Shown piece after piece: positions 25,672 to 35,036 of a stretch of DNA of 64,000 bases. Made by a program: the position numbers and the translations under genes. Source of the DNA: Pseudomonas sp. Seg1 (GTDB lineage: Bacteria > Pseudomonadota > Gammaproteobacteria > Pseudomonadales > Pseudomonadaceae); NCBI RefSeq assembly GCF_018326005.1, contig NZ_AP021903.1, forward strand, positions 1,862,001-1,926,000, written 5' to 3'. Under the pieces are notes generated by a model that saw only the letters and a program-made list of their open reading frames with translations, did no database searches and was not told the origin of the DNA. Numbering within the stretch: position 1 is the stretch's first letter; each line of letters opens with the position of its first letter.

Positions 25672-26123
25672 ATCCGCTGCGCAAAAAACGTTTGATCATC
25701 ATTCTGGCGATTCTGGTCGGAGTCGGCGCTGCCGTCGGCCTGGCCCTCAGCGCTTTGCAGCAGAACATCAATCTGTTCTACACCCCGACCCAGATTGCCG
25801 ATGGCGAAGCGCCGCACGACACGCGCATCCGTGCCGGTGGCATGGTCGAGAAGGGCTCGCTGCAGCGTTCTCCGGATTCGCTGGACGTCAAATTCGTCGT
25901 CACCGACTTCAACAAAGCCGTGACCATCACCTATCGCGGCATCCTCCCGGACCTGTTCCGCGAAGGGCAGGGCATCGTTGCCCTCGGCAAGATCAATGCG
26001 GACGGTGTGGTCGTCGCCGATGAAGTGCTGGCCAAGCACGACGAGAAGTACATGCCGCCGGAAGTGACCAAAGCGTTGAAAGACAGCGGTCAATCCGCAC
26101 CGACCCCAGCGAAGGAGGGTTGA
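25668..26123 (+). CDS. ccmE: Heme chaperone CcmE
   Basis: Periplasmic membrane-anchored chaperone that covalently binds heme. It is 151 aa: an N-terminal anchor ([19 protein letters not shown]), an OB-fold beta barrel, and the heme-attachment motif [11 protein letters not shown] with its essential His. GTG start overlapping the ccmD stop by 4 bp. Confidence 0.96.
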   Translation: MNPLRKKRLIIILAILVGVGAAVGLALSALQQNINLFYTPTQIADGEAPHDTRIRAGGMVEKGSLQRSPDSLDVKFVVTDFNKAVTITYRGILPDLFREGQGIVALGKINADGVVVADEVLAKHDEKYMPPEVTKALKDSGQSAPTPAKEG

Positions 26124-26126
26124 TCG

Positions 26127-28115
26127 ATGACTTCCGCGATATTTATTCCTGAACTGGGCCATCTGGCGATGATTCTGGCGCTGTGTTTTGCGCTGGTGCA
26201 AGCCGTGGTGCCATTGGTCGGTGCATGGCGCGGCGACCGTTTCTGGATGAGTCTGGCCCAGCCGGCCGCATGGGGGCAGTTTGCCTTTTTGCTGTTTGCC
26301 TTCGGCTGCCTGACTTACGCCTTCATGACCGATGATTTCTCGGTCGGCTATGTGGCGATGAACTCCAACAGTGCCTTGCCGTGGTACTACAAGTTCAGCG
26401 CGGTGTGGGGCGCCCACGAAGGTTCGCTGCTGCTGTGGGCGTTGATCCTCGGTGGCTGGACCTTCGCCGTGTCGGTGTTCTCGCGGCAATTGCCGCAAGT
26501 CATGCTCGCCCGCGTACTGGCGGTGATGGGCATGATCAGTACCGGTTTCCTGCTGTTCCTGATTCTCACGTCGAACCCGTTTTCGCGGATCCTGCCGCAG
26601 ATTCCGGCGGACGGTCGCGACCTCAATCCTTTGCTGCAAGACATCGGCCTGATCGTTCATCCGCCGATGCTCTACATGGGGTATGTCGGTTTCTCCGTGG
26701 CCTTCGCGTTCGCCATTGCGGCACTGCTCGGCGGTCGTCTCGATGCGGCGTGGGCACGCTGGTCGCGGCCGTGGACCATCGTCGCCTGGGCCTTCCTCGG
26801 CATCGGCATCACCCTCGGTTCGTGGTGGGCTTACTACGAACTCGGCTGGGGTGGCTGGTGGTTCTGGGACCCGGTGGAAAACGCTTCCTTCATGCCTTGG
26901 CTGGTTGGCACCGCGCTGATCCACTCGTTGGCGGTCACGGAAAAACGCGGCGTATTCAAGAGCTGGACGGTGCTGCTGGCAATTGCCGCGTTCTCGTTGA
27001 GCCTGCTCGGTACCTTCCTTGTACGTTCCGGCGTGCTGACCTCGGTGCACGCCTTTGCCTCCGACCCTGAGCGCGGTGTGTTCATCCTGATCTTCCTGCT
27101 GTTCGTGGTCGGTGGATCGCTGACGTTGTTTGCCTTGCGTGCGCCAGTGGTGAAAAGTCAGGTCGGCTTCAATCTGTGGTCCCGGGAAACCCTGTTGTTG
27201 GGCAACAACCTGGTGTTGGTGGTAGCGGCGTCGATGATTCTGCTCGGGACCTTGTACCCGTTGATTCTCGATGCGATCAGCGGCGCCAAACTGTCGGTCG
27301 GCCCGCCGTACTTCAATGCGCTGTTCATTCCGTTGATGGCGTTGCTGATGCTGGTGATGGCGGTCGGCGTGATCGTGCGCTGGAAAGACACCCCGGTGAA
27401 ATGGCTGGTTGGCATGCTCACCCCGGTGTTGCTCGGCAGTGTCGCGCTGGCAGTCGTGGCCGGCGTCGCCTACGGTGATTTCAACTGGGCGGTGATCGCG
27501 ACCTTCCTGCTCGCCGCGTGGGTATTGCTCGCCGGCGTGCGCGACATTTTCGACAAGACCCGCCACAAAGGCCTGATCAAAGGCCTGCCGACCCTGACCC
27601 GCAGTTACTGGGGTATGCAGATCGCCCACCTCGGCATCGCCGTGTGTGCATTGGGCGTGGTGTTGTCGAGCCAGAACAGTGCCGAACGCGACCTGCGTCT
27701 GGCGCCGGGTGAGTCGATGGCGCTGGCCGGTTATCAGTTTGTCTTCGAAGGCGCGAAGCACTTCGAAGGGCCGAACTTCACCTCCGACAAGGGCACCATT
27801 CGGGTCATTCGCGACGGCAAGGAAATCAGCGTGCTGCACCCGGAAAAACGCCTGTACACCGTGCAGAGTTCGATGATGACCGAAGCCGGGATCGACGCCG
27901 GTTTCACCCGTGATCTCTACGTTGCCCTCGGCGAGCCGCTGGAAAACGGCGCGTGGGCGGTGCGCGTGCATGTCAAACCGTTTGTGCGCTGGATCTGGTT
28001 CGGCGGTTTGCTCACCGGTTTGGGTGGTTTGCTGGCGGCGCTGGATCGACGTTATCGGGTCAAGGTGAAATCCAGGGTGCGTGATGCGCTAGGCATGACG
28101 GGAGCGGCTGCATGA
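26127..28115 (+). CDS. ccmF: Cytochrome c heme lyase subunit CcmF
   Basis: Core of the heme ligation complex. 662 aa with about 15 transmembrane segments. The WWD motif (GWGGWWFWDPVENASFMPWL) and conserved His residues (GAHEGSLLLW, IVHPPMLYMGY, LIHSLAVTEKRG) are present. The large C-terminal periplasmic domain is intact. The ccmG ATG overlaps its stop. Confidence 0.97.
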   Translation: MTSAIFIPELGHLAMILALCFALVQAVVPLVGAWRGDRFWMSLAQPAAWGQFAFLLFAFGCLTYAFMTDDFSVGYVAMNSNSALPWYYKFSAVWGAHEGSLLLWALILGGWTFAVSVFSRQLPQVMLARVLAVMGMISTGFLLFLILTSNPFSRILPQIPADGRDLNPLLQDIGLIVHPPMLYMGYVGFSVAFAFAIAALLGGRLDAAWARWSRPWTIVAWAFLGIGITLGSWWAYYELGWGGWWFWDPVENASFMPWLVGTALIHSLAVTEKRGVFKSWTVLLAIAAFSLSLLGTFLVRSGVLTSVHAFASDPERGVFILIFLLFVVGGSLTLFALRAPVVKSQVGFNLWSRETLLLGNNLVLVVAASMILLGTLYPLILDAISGAKLSVGPPYFNALFIPLMALLMLVMAVGVIVRWKDTPVKWLVGMLTPVLLGSVALAVVAGVAYGDFNWAVIATFLLAAWVLLAGVRDIFDKTRHKGLIKGLPTLTRSYWGMQIAHLGIAVCALGVVLSSQNSAERDLRLAPGESMALAGYQFVFEGAKHFEGPNFTSDKGTIRVIRDGKEISVLHPEKRLYTVQSSMMTEAGIDAGFTRDLYVALGEPLENGAWAVRVHVKPFVRWIWFGGLLTGLGGLLAALDRRYRVKVKSRVRDALGMTGAAA

Positions 28116-28648
28116 GACGTTGGTTGATGCTGGTGCCACTGGCGATTTTCCTGCTGGTGGCGGTATTCCTTTATCGCGGTCTGTACCTTGATCCGGCGGA
28201 GCTGCCGTCGGCCATGATCAACAAACCGTTCCCGGAGTTTTCGTTGCCGGCAGTGCAGGGCGACAAGACCCTGACCAAGGCTGACATTCTCGGTAAACCT
28301 GCCCTGGTAAACGTCTGGGGCACCTGGTGCATTTCCTGCCGGGTCGAACACCCGGTGCTGAACAAACTGGCCGAGCGCGGTGTGGTGATCTACGGGATCA
28401 ACTACAAGGACACCAACGCCGATGCGCTGAAGTGGTTGGCCGAATTTCACAATCCTTATGCGCTGGACATCCGTGACGACGAAGGCTCGCTGGGCCTGAA
28501 CCTCGGAGTCTACGGCGCGCCGGAAACCTTTTTCATCGACGCCAAAGGCATCATTCGTGACAAATACGTCGGTGTGATCGACGAGCAGGTCTGGCGCGAA
28601 AAACTCGCGGCCAAGTATCAGGCGCTGGTCGATGAGGCCAAGCCATGA
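28112..28648 (+). CDS. ccmG: Thiol:disulfide interchange protein CcmG/DsbE
   Basis: Membrane-anchored thioredoxin of 178 aa that reduces the apocytochrome CxxCH. It has an N-terminal anchor (LMLVPLAIFLLVAVFLYRGL), active site WCISC in VWGTWCISCRVEHP, and the cis-Pro loop GAPETFFID. It is coupled to ccmF and ccmH by 4-bp overlaps. Confidence 0.96.
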   Translation: MRRWLMLVPLAIFLLVAVFLYRGLYLDPAELPSAMINKPFPEFSLPAVQGDKTLTKADILGKPALVNVWGTWCISCRVEHPVLNKLAERGVVIYGINYKDTNADALKWLAEFHNPYALDIRDDEGSLGLNLGVYGAPETFFIDAKGIIRDKYVGVIDEQVWREKLAAKYQALVDEAKP

Positions 28649-29115
28649 AGCGTTTTTTAGCCGCCGTGGTATTGGGCTTGAGTCTGGCCGGTGTGGCGCA
28701 CGCCGCCATCGATACTTACGAGTTCGCCAAAGAAGGTGACCGCGAGCGTTTCCGCGAACTGACCAAGGAACTGCGCTGCCCCAAATGCCAGAACCAGGAC
28801 ATCGCCGATTCCAACGCGCCGATTGCCGCTGACCTGCGAAAAGAGATTTTTCGCATGCTCGGCGAGGGTAAGGACAACCAGCAGATCATCGACTTCATGG
28901 TCGATCGCTACGGTGATTTCGTCCGCTACAAACCTGCACTGAATGCCAAGACTGCCTTGCTGTGGTTCGGCCCGGCCGCGCTGCTGCTCGGTGGCTTTGT
29001 GGTGATCGCGGTGATCGTCCGCCGTCGTCGCGGGCAACGCGCCGAAACCCCGCAATCGCTTTCCGCCGATGAGCGTCAGCGCCTCGACCAACTGTTGGAT
29101 AAAAACCAAGAATGA
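28645..29115 (+). CDS. ccmH: Cytochrome c maturation protein CcmH
   Basis: 156 aa with a signal sequence ([17 protein letters not shown]), the redox motif LRCPKCQNQ in a three-helix bundle, and a C-terminal transmembrane segment ([20 protein letters not shown]). It is the thiol oxidoreductase that delivers apocytochrome with CcmI. It ends 4 bp inside ccmI. Confidence 0.96.
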   Translation: MKRFLAAVVLGLSLAGVAHAAIDTYEFAKEGDRERFRELTKELRCPKCQNQDIADSNAPIAADLRKEIFRMLGEGKDNQQIIDFMVDRYGDFVRYKPALNAKTALLWFGPAALLLGGFVVIAVIVRRRRGQRAETPQSLSADERQRLDQLLDKNQE

Positions 29116-30314
29116 TTGATTTCTGGCTTGCCGCAGGGCTGTTGCTTCTGGTCGCCCTGAGTTTTCTGCTGATCCCGGTTTTGCGTGAACGTCGCGCCCA
29201 GCGTGAAGAAGATCGCACTGCCCTGAACGTTGCGCTGTATCAGGAGCGCGTGGCCGAGTTGCAATCGCAACAGGCTGAAGGCGTGCTCGACGCCGCGCAA
29301 ATGGACAGCGGTCGCGCTGAGGCTGCGCGTGAATTGCTGGCGGATACCGAAGGCGTTACAGCGCCGCGCGTGTCGAAGCTGGGCAAGCCGTTGCCGTTGC
29401 TGGCGGCGGTGCTTGTACCGGTGTTGGGACTCGGTCTGTACCTGCATTTCGGTGCTGCCGACAAAGTCGAACTGACCCGCGAATTCGCCCAGGCACCGCA
29501 GTCGATGGAAGAGATGACCCAACGTCTGGAGCGCGCGGTTGCCGCGCAGCCGGATTCGGCGGAAGGCCTGTACTTCCTCGGTCGCACTTACATGGCTCAG
29601 GAGCGTCCGGCGGACGCGGCGAAGATGTTCGAACGCGCCGCCAACCTCGCCGGCCGCCAGCCGGAACTGCTCGGGCAGTGGGCGCAGGCGCAGTATTTTG
29701 CCGATGGCAAAAAGTGGTCGGACAAGATTCAAGCCCTGACCGATGAAGCGCTGAAGGCCGATCCGAAAGAAGTCACCAGCCTCGGTCTGCTGGGTATCGC
29801 CGCATTCGAAGGTGAGCGCTATCAGCAAGCCATCGATTACTGGAATCGTCTGCTGGCGCAATTGCCACCGGACGACAAGTCCCGCGAAGCGCTGCAAGGC
29901 GGGATCGAGCGTGCCGCCGAGCGCCTGCAAGCCAGCGGCGGCAAGGTCGCCGAGGCTCCAGCGGCCAAAACTGCCGCACTGCTCAAGGTTCGCGTCGATC
30001 TGGCCAGCGAACTCAAAGGCAGGGTGCAGCCGGGGGACAGCGTGTTCATCTTTGCCCGCGCCACGTCCGGGCCTCCAGCGCCGCTGGCGGCCAAACGCCT
30101 GACCGTGGCCGATCTGCCGGTGACCGTCGAACTGGGCGATGCCGACGCGATGATGCCGCAGTTGAAACTGTCGAACTTCCCTGAAGTCCAATTGGTTGCG
30201 CGCATCTCCCGGGCCGGTCAGCCGACCGCCGGGGAGTGGGTCGGTCGCAGCGGCCCTCTGGCCAGCAGCACCACCGCGCCACAAACACTGACCATCGACA
30301 GCCCGGACAAATAA
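29112..30314 (+). CDS. ccmI: Apocytochrome chaperone CcmI (CycH)
   Basis: 400 aa: two N-terminal membrane segments ([19 protein letters not shown] and [18 protein letters not shown]), then TPR repeats ([43 protein letters not shown]) and a beta-rich C-terminal domain ([20 protein letters not shown]). It binds apocytochrome c C termini and presents them to CcmFH. Last ccm gene. Confidence 0.94.
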   Translation: MIDFWLAAGLLLLVALSFLLIPVLRERRAQREEDRTALNVALYQERVAELQSQQAEGVLDAAQMDSGRAEAARELLADTEGVTAPRVSKLGKPLPLLAAVLVPVLGLGLYLHFGAADKVELTREFAQAPQSMEEMTQRLERAVAAQPDSAEGLYFLGRTYMAQERPADAAKMFERAANLAGRQPELLGQWAQAQYFADGKKWSDKIQALTDEALKADPKEVTSLGLLGIAAFEGERYQQAIDYWNRLLAQLPPDDKSREALQGGIERAAERLQASGGKVAEAPAAKTAALLKVRVDLASELKGRVQPGDSVFIFARATSGPPAPLAAKRLTVADLPVTVELGDADAMMPQLKLSNFPEVQLVARISRAGQPTAGEWVGRSGPLASSTTAPQTLTIDSPDK

Positions 30315-30345
30315 CCACCGGGAATAAAAACAGGAAAGCACCGCC

Positions 30346-30750
30346 ATGCACACCATCGCCCGAATCACAGTCCTCACACTGGCCCTGGGCATGAGTGCAT
30401 GTGCGGTGCAACGACCGGAACCGACCACCAACCTGCCGCCAATTCCGCCGTCGCAACCCAGCCCGACTCCGTCGACCTCACCGACACCGGGTAAAAGCAT
30501 CCCCGCCAAACCGGCGAAACCGGTCCCGCGTACTTCGGCGAGCTTCGCTCCACCACCGGGTGGCAACAGCCATTGGGATCAGAAACTCGGCGTCTACGTC
30601 CTCGACGGCCAAACCAACACCTTCTACCGCCAACGCACCTACTTCCGCTGGAACAACGGCTGGAGCCGCTCCATCAGCCCCAACGGCCCGTGGGAAGACA
30701 CCGACATCCACGGCGTGCCGCCGGGATTGGGCAAGCAGTTCGGACAGTAA
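30346..30750 (+). CDS. Proline-rich putative lipoprotein
   Basis: 134 aa. The N terminus (MHTIARITVLTLALGMSAC) has a lipobox-like MSAC with Cys at residue 19. A Pro/Ser/Thr-rich linker follows, then a compact aromatic C-terminal domain containing YFRWNNGWSRSISPNGPW. I do not recognise a named family. It lies 31 bp after ccmI and is closed by the terminator at 30753-30780. It may be envelope-attached; function unknown. Confidence 0.7.
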   Translation: MHTIARITVLTLALGMSACAVQRPEPTTNLPPIPPSQPSPTPSTSPTPGKSIPAKPAKPVPRTSASFAPPPGGNSHWDQKLGVYVLDGQTNTFYRQRTYFRWNNGWSRSISPNGPWEDTDIHGVPPGLGKQFGQ

Positions 30751-30752
30751 TG

Positions 30753-30780
30753 AAAACGGCGATCTTCGGATCGCCGTTTT
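30753..30780 (+). terminator. Rho-independent terminator after the lipoprotein gene
   Basis: 12-bp arms AAAACGGCGATC and GATCGCCGTTTT around a TTCG tetraloop; the stem ends in Ts and can act in either direction. Confidence 0.85.
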
Positions 30781-30912
30781 GCTGTGTGCCTGTTGGGTGC
30801 CCACAGAAATTGCTCATGGAAGTGCTGCACAGCGCTCAAGGTTTAGCGGTTTCAATCACACTCTGTAAAACAACCGGGCGTCGCTCTGCGGATTTCTATG
30901 CTTGAGTAAAGA

Positions 30913-30926
30913 TAACTCTAGAGTTA
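30913..30926. promoter_or_regulatory. 14-bp palindrome upstream of hicAB (candidate HicB operator)
   Basis: TAACTCTAGAGTTA is a perfect dyad 31 bp upstream of the hicA start. HicB proteins with a ribbon-helix-helix domain autoregulate by binding such palindromes, so this is a likely operator. Confidence 0.55.
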
Positions 30927-30957
30927 CTTTTAACAGGCCGAGGCAAGGAGGCGGTTG

Positions 30958-31170
30958 GTGCAAAGCAGGTTATTGATCAAGGAGCTGGAGGAGGCAGGAT
31001 GGACGCTGGACGGGATTACCGGCAGCCATCACATCTTCAGGCACCGTTACAACCCGTACACGATTCCCGTGCCTCATCCGAAAAAGGATTTACCGTTGGG
31101 GACGGTCAAAAGTATCAGGAGGCGTGCCGGGCTGTACAACCCGCCAGCCAGTTTCGAAGGAGATCCATAA
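30958..31170 (+). CDS. hicA: Toxin HicA
   Basis: mRNA interferase with a dsRNA-binding-like fold; 70 aa. It shows LIKELEEAGWTLDGITGSHH with the catalytic His in GSHHIF, then YTIPVPHPKKDLPLGTVKSI. GTG 30958 is chosen for its AAGGAGG spacing, with TTG 30955 an alternative. The stop overlaps the hicB ATG by 1 bp. Confidence 0.92.
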   Translation: MQSRLLIKELEEAGWTLDGITGSHHIFRHRYNPYTIPVPHPKKDLPLGTVKSIRRRAGLYNPPASFEGDP

Positions 31171-31574
31171 TGCAATATCCCATCTGCATCGAGTGGGGTG
31201 ATGAGAACACCGCCATCGGTATTCAGATCCCCGATATTCCCGGCGCTGTCACGGCGGGGGATAGCTTTGAAGATGCCTACAACGCAGCGGTTGAGATCGC
31301 ACACATCATGCTGCAAGAGATCGCGGCGGACGGAGAGCACATTCCGTTGCCAACTTCTGCGGCGGCACATCGCAACAATCCGGAATTCGCCGAGATGGGT
31401 TGGGGCATGCTGGAACTGGACATCTCGCCTTATCTGGGCAAGACCGAGAAGGTTAACGTGACGCTGCCCGGCTACGTGATCCAGCGAATTGATCGCTACG
31501 TGCGTGAGCACAACGTCAAAAGCCGCTCCTCCTTTCTGGCGGATGCGGCGATGGAAAAACTGGTTCGGTATTGA
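31170..31574 (+). CDS. hicB: Antitoxin HicB
   Basis: 134 aa: an N-terminal degraded RNase H-like fold (IGIQIPDIPGAVTAGDSFEDAYNAA) that neutralises HicA, and a C-terminal ribbon-helix-helix (KVNVTLPGYVIQRIDRYV) for DNA binding and autoregulation. GAAGGAG precedes the ATG. Confidence 0.93.
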   Translation: MQYPICIEWGDENTAIGIQIPDIPGAVTAGDSFEDAYNAAVEIAHIMLQEIAADGEHIPLPTSAAAHRNNPEFAEMGWGMLELDISPYLGKTEKVNVTLPGYVIQRIDRYVREHNVKSRSSFLADAAMEKLVRY

Positions 31575-31642
31575 GTGACAACGCTCCCGCGGGATCAATG
31601 AATAACCTGCGGGAGCGAGCCTGCTCGCGAAGCTTTTACGTC

Positions 31643-32830
31643 TTACGCCGTTGCCAATGAACCACGCTGCGAAACACTCAAAAACCGCAACAACGCCAAC
31701 ACCGGAAACGCGCTGCCGACAATCACGATCCACAACCAGCCGCCATGCTCGAATACCGCGCTGGCCACCGAAGAGCCGAAGGCGCCGCCGATGAAAATGC
31801 TGGTCATGTACAGCGCATTCAGGCGACCACGGCTTTTCGCGTCCAGCGAGTACACCGCGCGTTGGCCAAGGACCATGTTCATCTGCACGCAGAAGTCGAG
31901 CACCACGCCGGTCACGGCCAGACCGATGACGCTGTAGGCCGGGTGGATAAAGGCGGGCAGGAAGCTCAGGCTGGCGAACACCATGGCCAGCAGCGAAGCA
32001 ATGCGGGTATGGCCGGCGTCGGCCAGGCGTCCGCTGATCGGCGCGGCGATGGCTCCAATGGCGCCGACCAGGGCGAAGATCGCGATCTCGCTTTGCGACA
32101 GGCCATGGTTGCGTGCCAGTTCCAGCGGCACCGCCGTCCAGAACAGGCTGAAGGTGGCGAAAATGCAGCCCTGATAAAACGCCCGCTGACGCAGCACCGG
32201 TTGCTGACGCAGCAACGTCCACAGCGAGCCGATCAGTTGCGCGTAAGAGGCGCTGTGATCCGGTTGGCGCTTGGGCACGGTCAGGGCCAGCACCACGCTG
32301 ATCGCCGCCATCAATGCCGCCGCGATCATGAACATCGCCCGCCAGCCGAAATGGTCGGCGACCACGCTCGACACTGGCCGCGCCAGCAGAATACCCAGCA
32401 GCAAGCCGCCCATGATCCCGCCGACGACACGTCCACGAGATTCTTCCGGCGCCAGATGTGCAGCCAGCGGAATCAGGATCTGTACCGACACCGAACTGAA
32501 GCCCACCAACAACGAGATCAGCAGAAACACATTGGGCTGATCGGTGAACGCAGCACCGAGCAGGCTGGCAATCGCCACCATCGTGGTGATGATCATCAAC
32601 CGACGGTTTTCCAGCAGATCGCCCAGCGGCACCAGGAAGAACAGGCCCAGCGCGTAACCGATCTGGGTCAGTGAGACGATGAAGCTGGCCATGGTGTCGG
32701 TCAGGCCGATGTCCGGCGCAATCAGGCCGATGATCGGCTGCGCGTAGTAGATGTTGGCAACGATGGCGCCGCAGCAGAAAGCGAACAGCAGCACCATGCC
32801 CCGGGTCATTGCGTGAGTTGTGGCGGTCAT
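31643..32830 (-). CDS. MFS transporter (drug/metabolite exporter type)
   Basis: 395 aa with 12 hydrophobic segments. The first begins GMVLLFAFCCGAIVANIYYAQP; the loop motif GDLLENRRLM after TM2 matches MFS motif A. The N terminus resembles YgaY/sugar-efflux-like exporters; the substrate is unknown. The frame extends to 32878, but ATG 32830 (MTATTHAMTRG) is the natural start. Confidence 0.85.
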   Translation of the reverse strand: MTATTHAMTRGMVLLFAFCCGAIVANIYYAQPIIGLIAPDIGLTDTMASFIVSLTQIGYALGLFFLVPLGDLLENRRLMIITTMVAIASLLGAAFTDQPNVFLLISLLVGFSSVSVQILIPLAAHLAPEESRGRVVGGIMGGLLLGILLARPVSSVVADHFGWRAMFMIAAALMAAISVVLALTVPKRQPDHSASYAQLIGSLWTLLRQQPVLRQRAFYQGCIFATFSLFWTAVPLELARNHGLSQSEIAIFALVGAIGAIAAPISGRLADAGHTRIASLLAMVFASLSFLPAFIHPAYSVIGLAVTGVVLDFCVQMNMVLGQRAVYSLDAKSRGRLNALYMTSIFIGGAFGSSVASAVFEHGGWLWIVIVGSAFPVLALLRFLSVSQRGSLATA

Positions 32831-32916
32831 AAGGTTTCTCGATCCAGCGAAAGGGAATGCGGTGAGGCTATGGGACAAGCCAGGCGGGCAGAAGGCGCCT
32901 TCGATTGATATCAGTT

Positions 32917-32931
32917 ATTCCGTTGCGGAAT
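32917..32931. promoter_or_regulatory. Dyad ATTCCG-N3-CGGAAT upstream of the MFS gene
   Basis: Perfect 6-bp arms 87 bp upstream of the exporter start, a plausible operator. No regulator gene is adjacent, so the binder is unknown. Confidence 0.35.
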
Positions 32932-33073
32932 GACGGGCTGTCATCGGTTCAATGTTCTTCAGTGGACCTTGCGTCCGGCCGTTGACGGTCGATGATACAT
33001 TCACTTACATCTTCTTCGATAGCGTGCTTATGTTTGCAGCGACTTGTTGAATATTCATGACCGGAGGATTGCA

Positions 33074-33694
33074 ATGTTTCGTCTGATGCTTCGTTACACC
33101 GCAACCATAGCCATGCTCGGCTTGCTGGGCGCGAACAGCGTGCAAGCGGCCGACGCGCCGGGGATGCGCATCGGCGTGCGCGGCGAGATCACTGGCGTCA
33201 GCGCCGCCTCCTTGAAAGTCCACGTCAACAGTGGCGAGAATGTGGTAATCCAGTTGACCCAGGACACCAAGGTCCGCGCCGTGACCCTCGCCAATATCGA
33301 AGACATCAAGCCCGGCAGCTACATTGGCTCGGCAGCCATGCCACAGGAAGACGGCACGCTCAAGGCGTTGGAGGTGCATGTGTTTCCGCCGGAGTTGGCC
33401 GGCAGCGGCGATGGACATCGGCCGTTTGATCTGGCCAAAGGCAGCAGCATGACCAATGGCAGTGTCGGTGATCTGGTGGTCAGCAATGGCCGGGTGTTGA
33501 CGGTGAATTACAAGGGCGGCCAGCAGAAGATTCTGGTGCCGGAGGATGTGCCGATCGTTAATCTGATGCCGGGGGATCGCAGCTTGCTGAAGGTTGGGGT
33601 GAAGATTGTGACGTTCGTGACACAGAGTGCGGATGGCACGTTGACGGCGCAATCGATCTCTGCAGGTAAGGATGGGGTAACGCCGCCGATGTAA
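33074..33694 (+). CDS. Exported DUF5666-like protein
   Basis: 206 aa with a Sec signal peptide (MFRLMLRYTATIAMLGLLGANSVQA). The mature part has small beta-barrel/OB-like repeats (RIGVRGEITGVSAASLKVHV and DLVVSNGRVLTVNYKGGQ) typical of DUF5666 proteins. GGAGG precedes ATG 33074. Predicted periplasmic; role unknown. Confidence 0.7.
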   Translation: MFRLMLRYTATIAMLGLLGANSVQAADAPGMRIGVRGEITGVSAASLKVHVNSGENVVIQLTQDTKVRAVTLANIEDIKPGSYIGSAAMPQEDGTLKALEVHVFPPELAGSGDGHRPFDLAKGSSMTNGSVGDLVVSNGRVLTVNYKGGQQKILVPEDVPIVNLMPGDRSLLKVGVKIVTFVTQSADGTLTAQSISAGKDGVTPPM

Positions 33695-33699
33695 AAGCC

Positions 33700-33871
33700 C
33701 CTCACCCTAACCCTCTCCCAGAGGGAGAGGGGACTGATTGGGGGATGCTTGAAAGGTACACCGACCTGAACGTGCTTCAGCGATTCCATAATCGACGAAA
33801 TCTTTCAGGTCGATGTCTGACGCCAGACACCTCGGTCGGCTCCCTCTCCCTATGGGAGAGGGCTGGGGTGA
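33700..33871. repeat. Inverted CCCTCACCC...CCCTCTCCC intergenic repeat
   Basis: Begins CCTCACCCTAACCCTCTCCC and ends in the near-complement GGGAGAGGGCTGGGGTGAGG. Each arm also contains its own small hairpin. The interior shares AATCTTTCAG and CACCTCGGTC with the repeats at 57.0-57.3 kb, so both belong to one dispersed family. Confidence 0.75.
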
Positions 33872-33886
33872 GGGTAAGGCTTCCAC

Positions 33887-33919
33887 AAAAAAAGGCGACC
33901 ACTGATGGTCGCCTTTTTC
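33887..33919. terminator. Bidirectional terminator
   Basis: AAAAAGGCGACCA and TGGTCGCCTTTTT around a CTGA loop, between the DUF5666-like gene and the convergent sulfate-binding gene; A- and T-tracts allow termination both ways. Confidence 0.85.
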
Positions 33920-33934
33920 GTTGTCACTTAAGTC

Positions 33935-34933
33935 TTACTGCCCGCTGTAAATCTGATCAAACACCCCACCATCGTTGAAGTGCGTCTTCTGCACGGTGCG
34001 CCAGTCACCAAAAGTCTTCTCCACCGAAAGGAAATCAACTTTCGGGAACCGGTCGGTGTACTTGGCCAGTACCGCCGGATCACGCGGACGCAGGTAGTTA
34101 GCGGCTGCAATTTCCTGACCTTCCGGCGACCACAGGTACTTCAGGTACTCGTCGGCAGCAGCGCGTGAACCTTTCTTGTCGACGACTTTATCGACCACGG
34201 ACACCGGCGGCTCGGCCTCAGCAGAAACACTTGGGTAGATCACTTCAAACTGATCACGACCAAACTCGCGAGCGATCATTTCCGCTTCGTTTTCAAAGGT
34301 CACCAGCACGTCGCCGATCTGGTTGGTCATGAACGTGGTGGTCGCGGCGCGGCCACCGGTGTCGAGTACTGGCGCCTGCTTGAACAGTTTGCCAACGAAG
34401 TCCTTGGCCTTGTTCTCGTCACCGCCGTTCTTCAGCACATAACCCCAGGCCGACAGGTAGGTGTAGCGGCCGTTGCCCGAGGTTTTCGGGTTCGGCACGA
34501 TCACTTGCACGCCGTCCTTGAGCAGGTCCGGCCAGTCTTTCAGGGCTTTCGGGTTGCTTTTTCGGACGATGAACACGGTGGCCGAGGTGAACGGCGCGCT
34601 GTTGTTCGGCAGACGGGTGACCCAGTCCTTCGGTACCAATTGACCGTTGTCGGCGAGGGCATTGATGTCGGTGGCCATGTTCATGGTGATGACGTCAGCC
34701 GGCAGGCCATCGATCACCGAGCGCGCTTGCTTGCTCGAACCGCCGAAGGACATCTGTACGGTGATGTTTTCGTTGTGCTCGGCTTGCCAGTGTTTCTGGA
34801 ACGCAGTGTTGTAGTCCTTGTAGAAATCGCGCATCACGTCGTAGGAAACGTTAAGCAGCGTCGGGGCTGCCTGAGCGATGTTGGCCAAGGCCAGGCCGGC
34901 GGCGAGAAGTGAGGCGCCAAAGAGTTTTTTCAC
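33935..34933 (-). CDS. sbp: Sulfate-binding periplasmic protein
   Basis: 332 aa with a signal peptide (MKKLFGASLLAAGLALANIAQA). Family motifs: LNVSYDVMRDFYKDYNTAF, FGGSSKQARSVIDGLPADVI, NPKTSGNGRYTYLSAWGY and FENEAEMIARE. It is the substrate-binding component of the sulfate/thiosulfate ABC importer. It stands alone here; the permease and ATPase genes are not in the window. Sbp versus CysP cannot be settled by eye. Confidence 0.93.
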   Translation of the reverse strand: MKKLFGASLLAAGLALANIAQAAPTLLNVSYDVMRDFYKDYNTAFQKHWQAEHNENITVQMSFGGSSKQARSVIDGLPADVITMNMATDINALADNGQLVPKDWVTRLPNNSAPFTSATVFIVRKSNPKALKDWPDLLKDGVQVIVPNPKTSGNGRYTYLSAWGYVLKNGGDENKAKDFVGKLFKQAPVLDTGGRAATTTFMTNQIGDVLVTFENEAEMIAREFGRDQFEVIYPSVSAEAEPPVSVVDKVVDKKGSRAAADEYLKYLWSPEGQEIAAANYLRPRDPAVLAKYTDRFPKVDFLSVEKTFGDWRTVQKTHFNDGGVFDQIYSGQ

Positions 34934-35036
34934 TGCGCATTCCTTGTTTTATCTGTGTAGAAGCAGGGGTGATGTTCATTTGCCACTGACTATAACGGCG
35001 CCCGCATAGTCGTTTAAAGATTAAAAAGCTCTGTGC

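Noticed and set aside
25560..27971. 803-aa minus-strand open frame
   Set aside because: Antisense of ccmD-ccmF with His/Arg/Gln-rich content; the plus strand encodes clear Ccm proteins.
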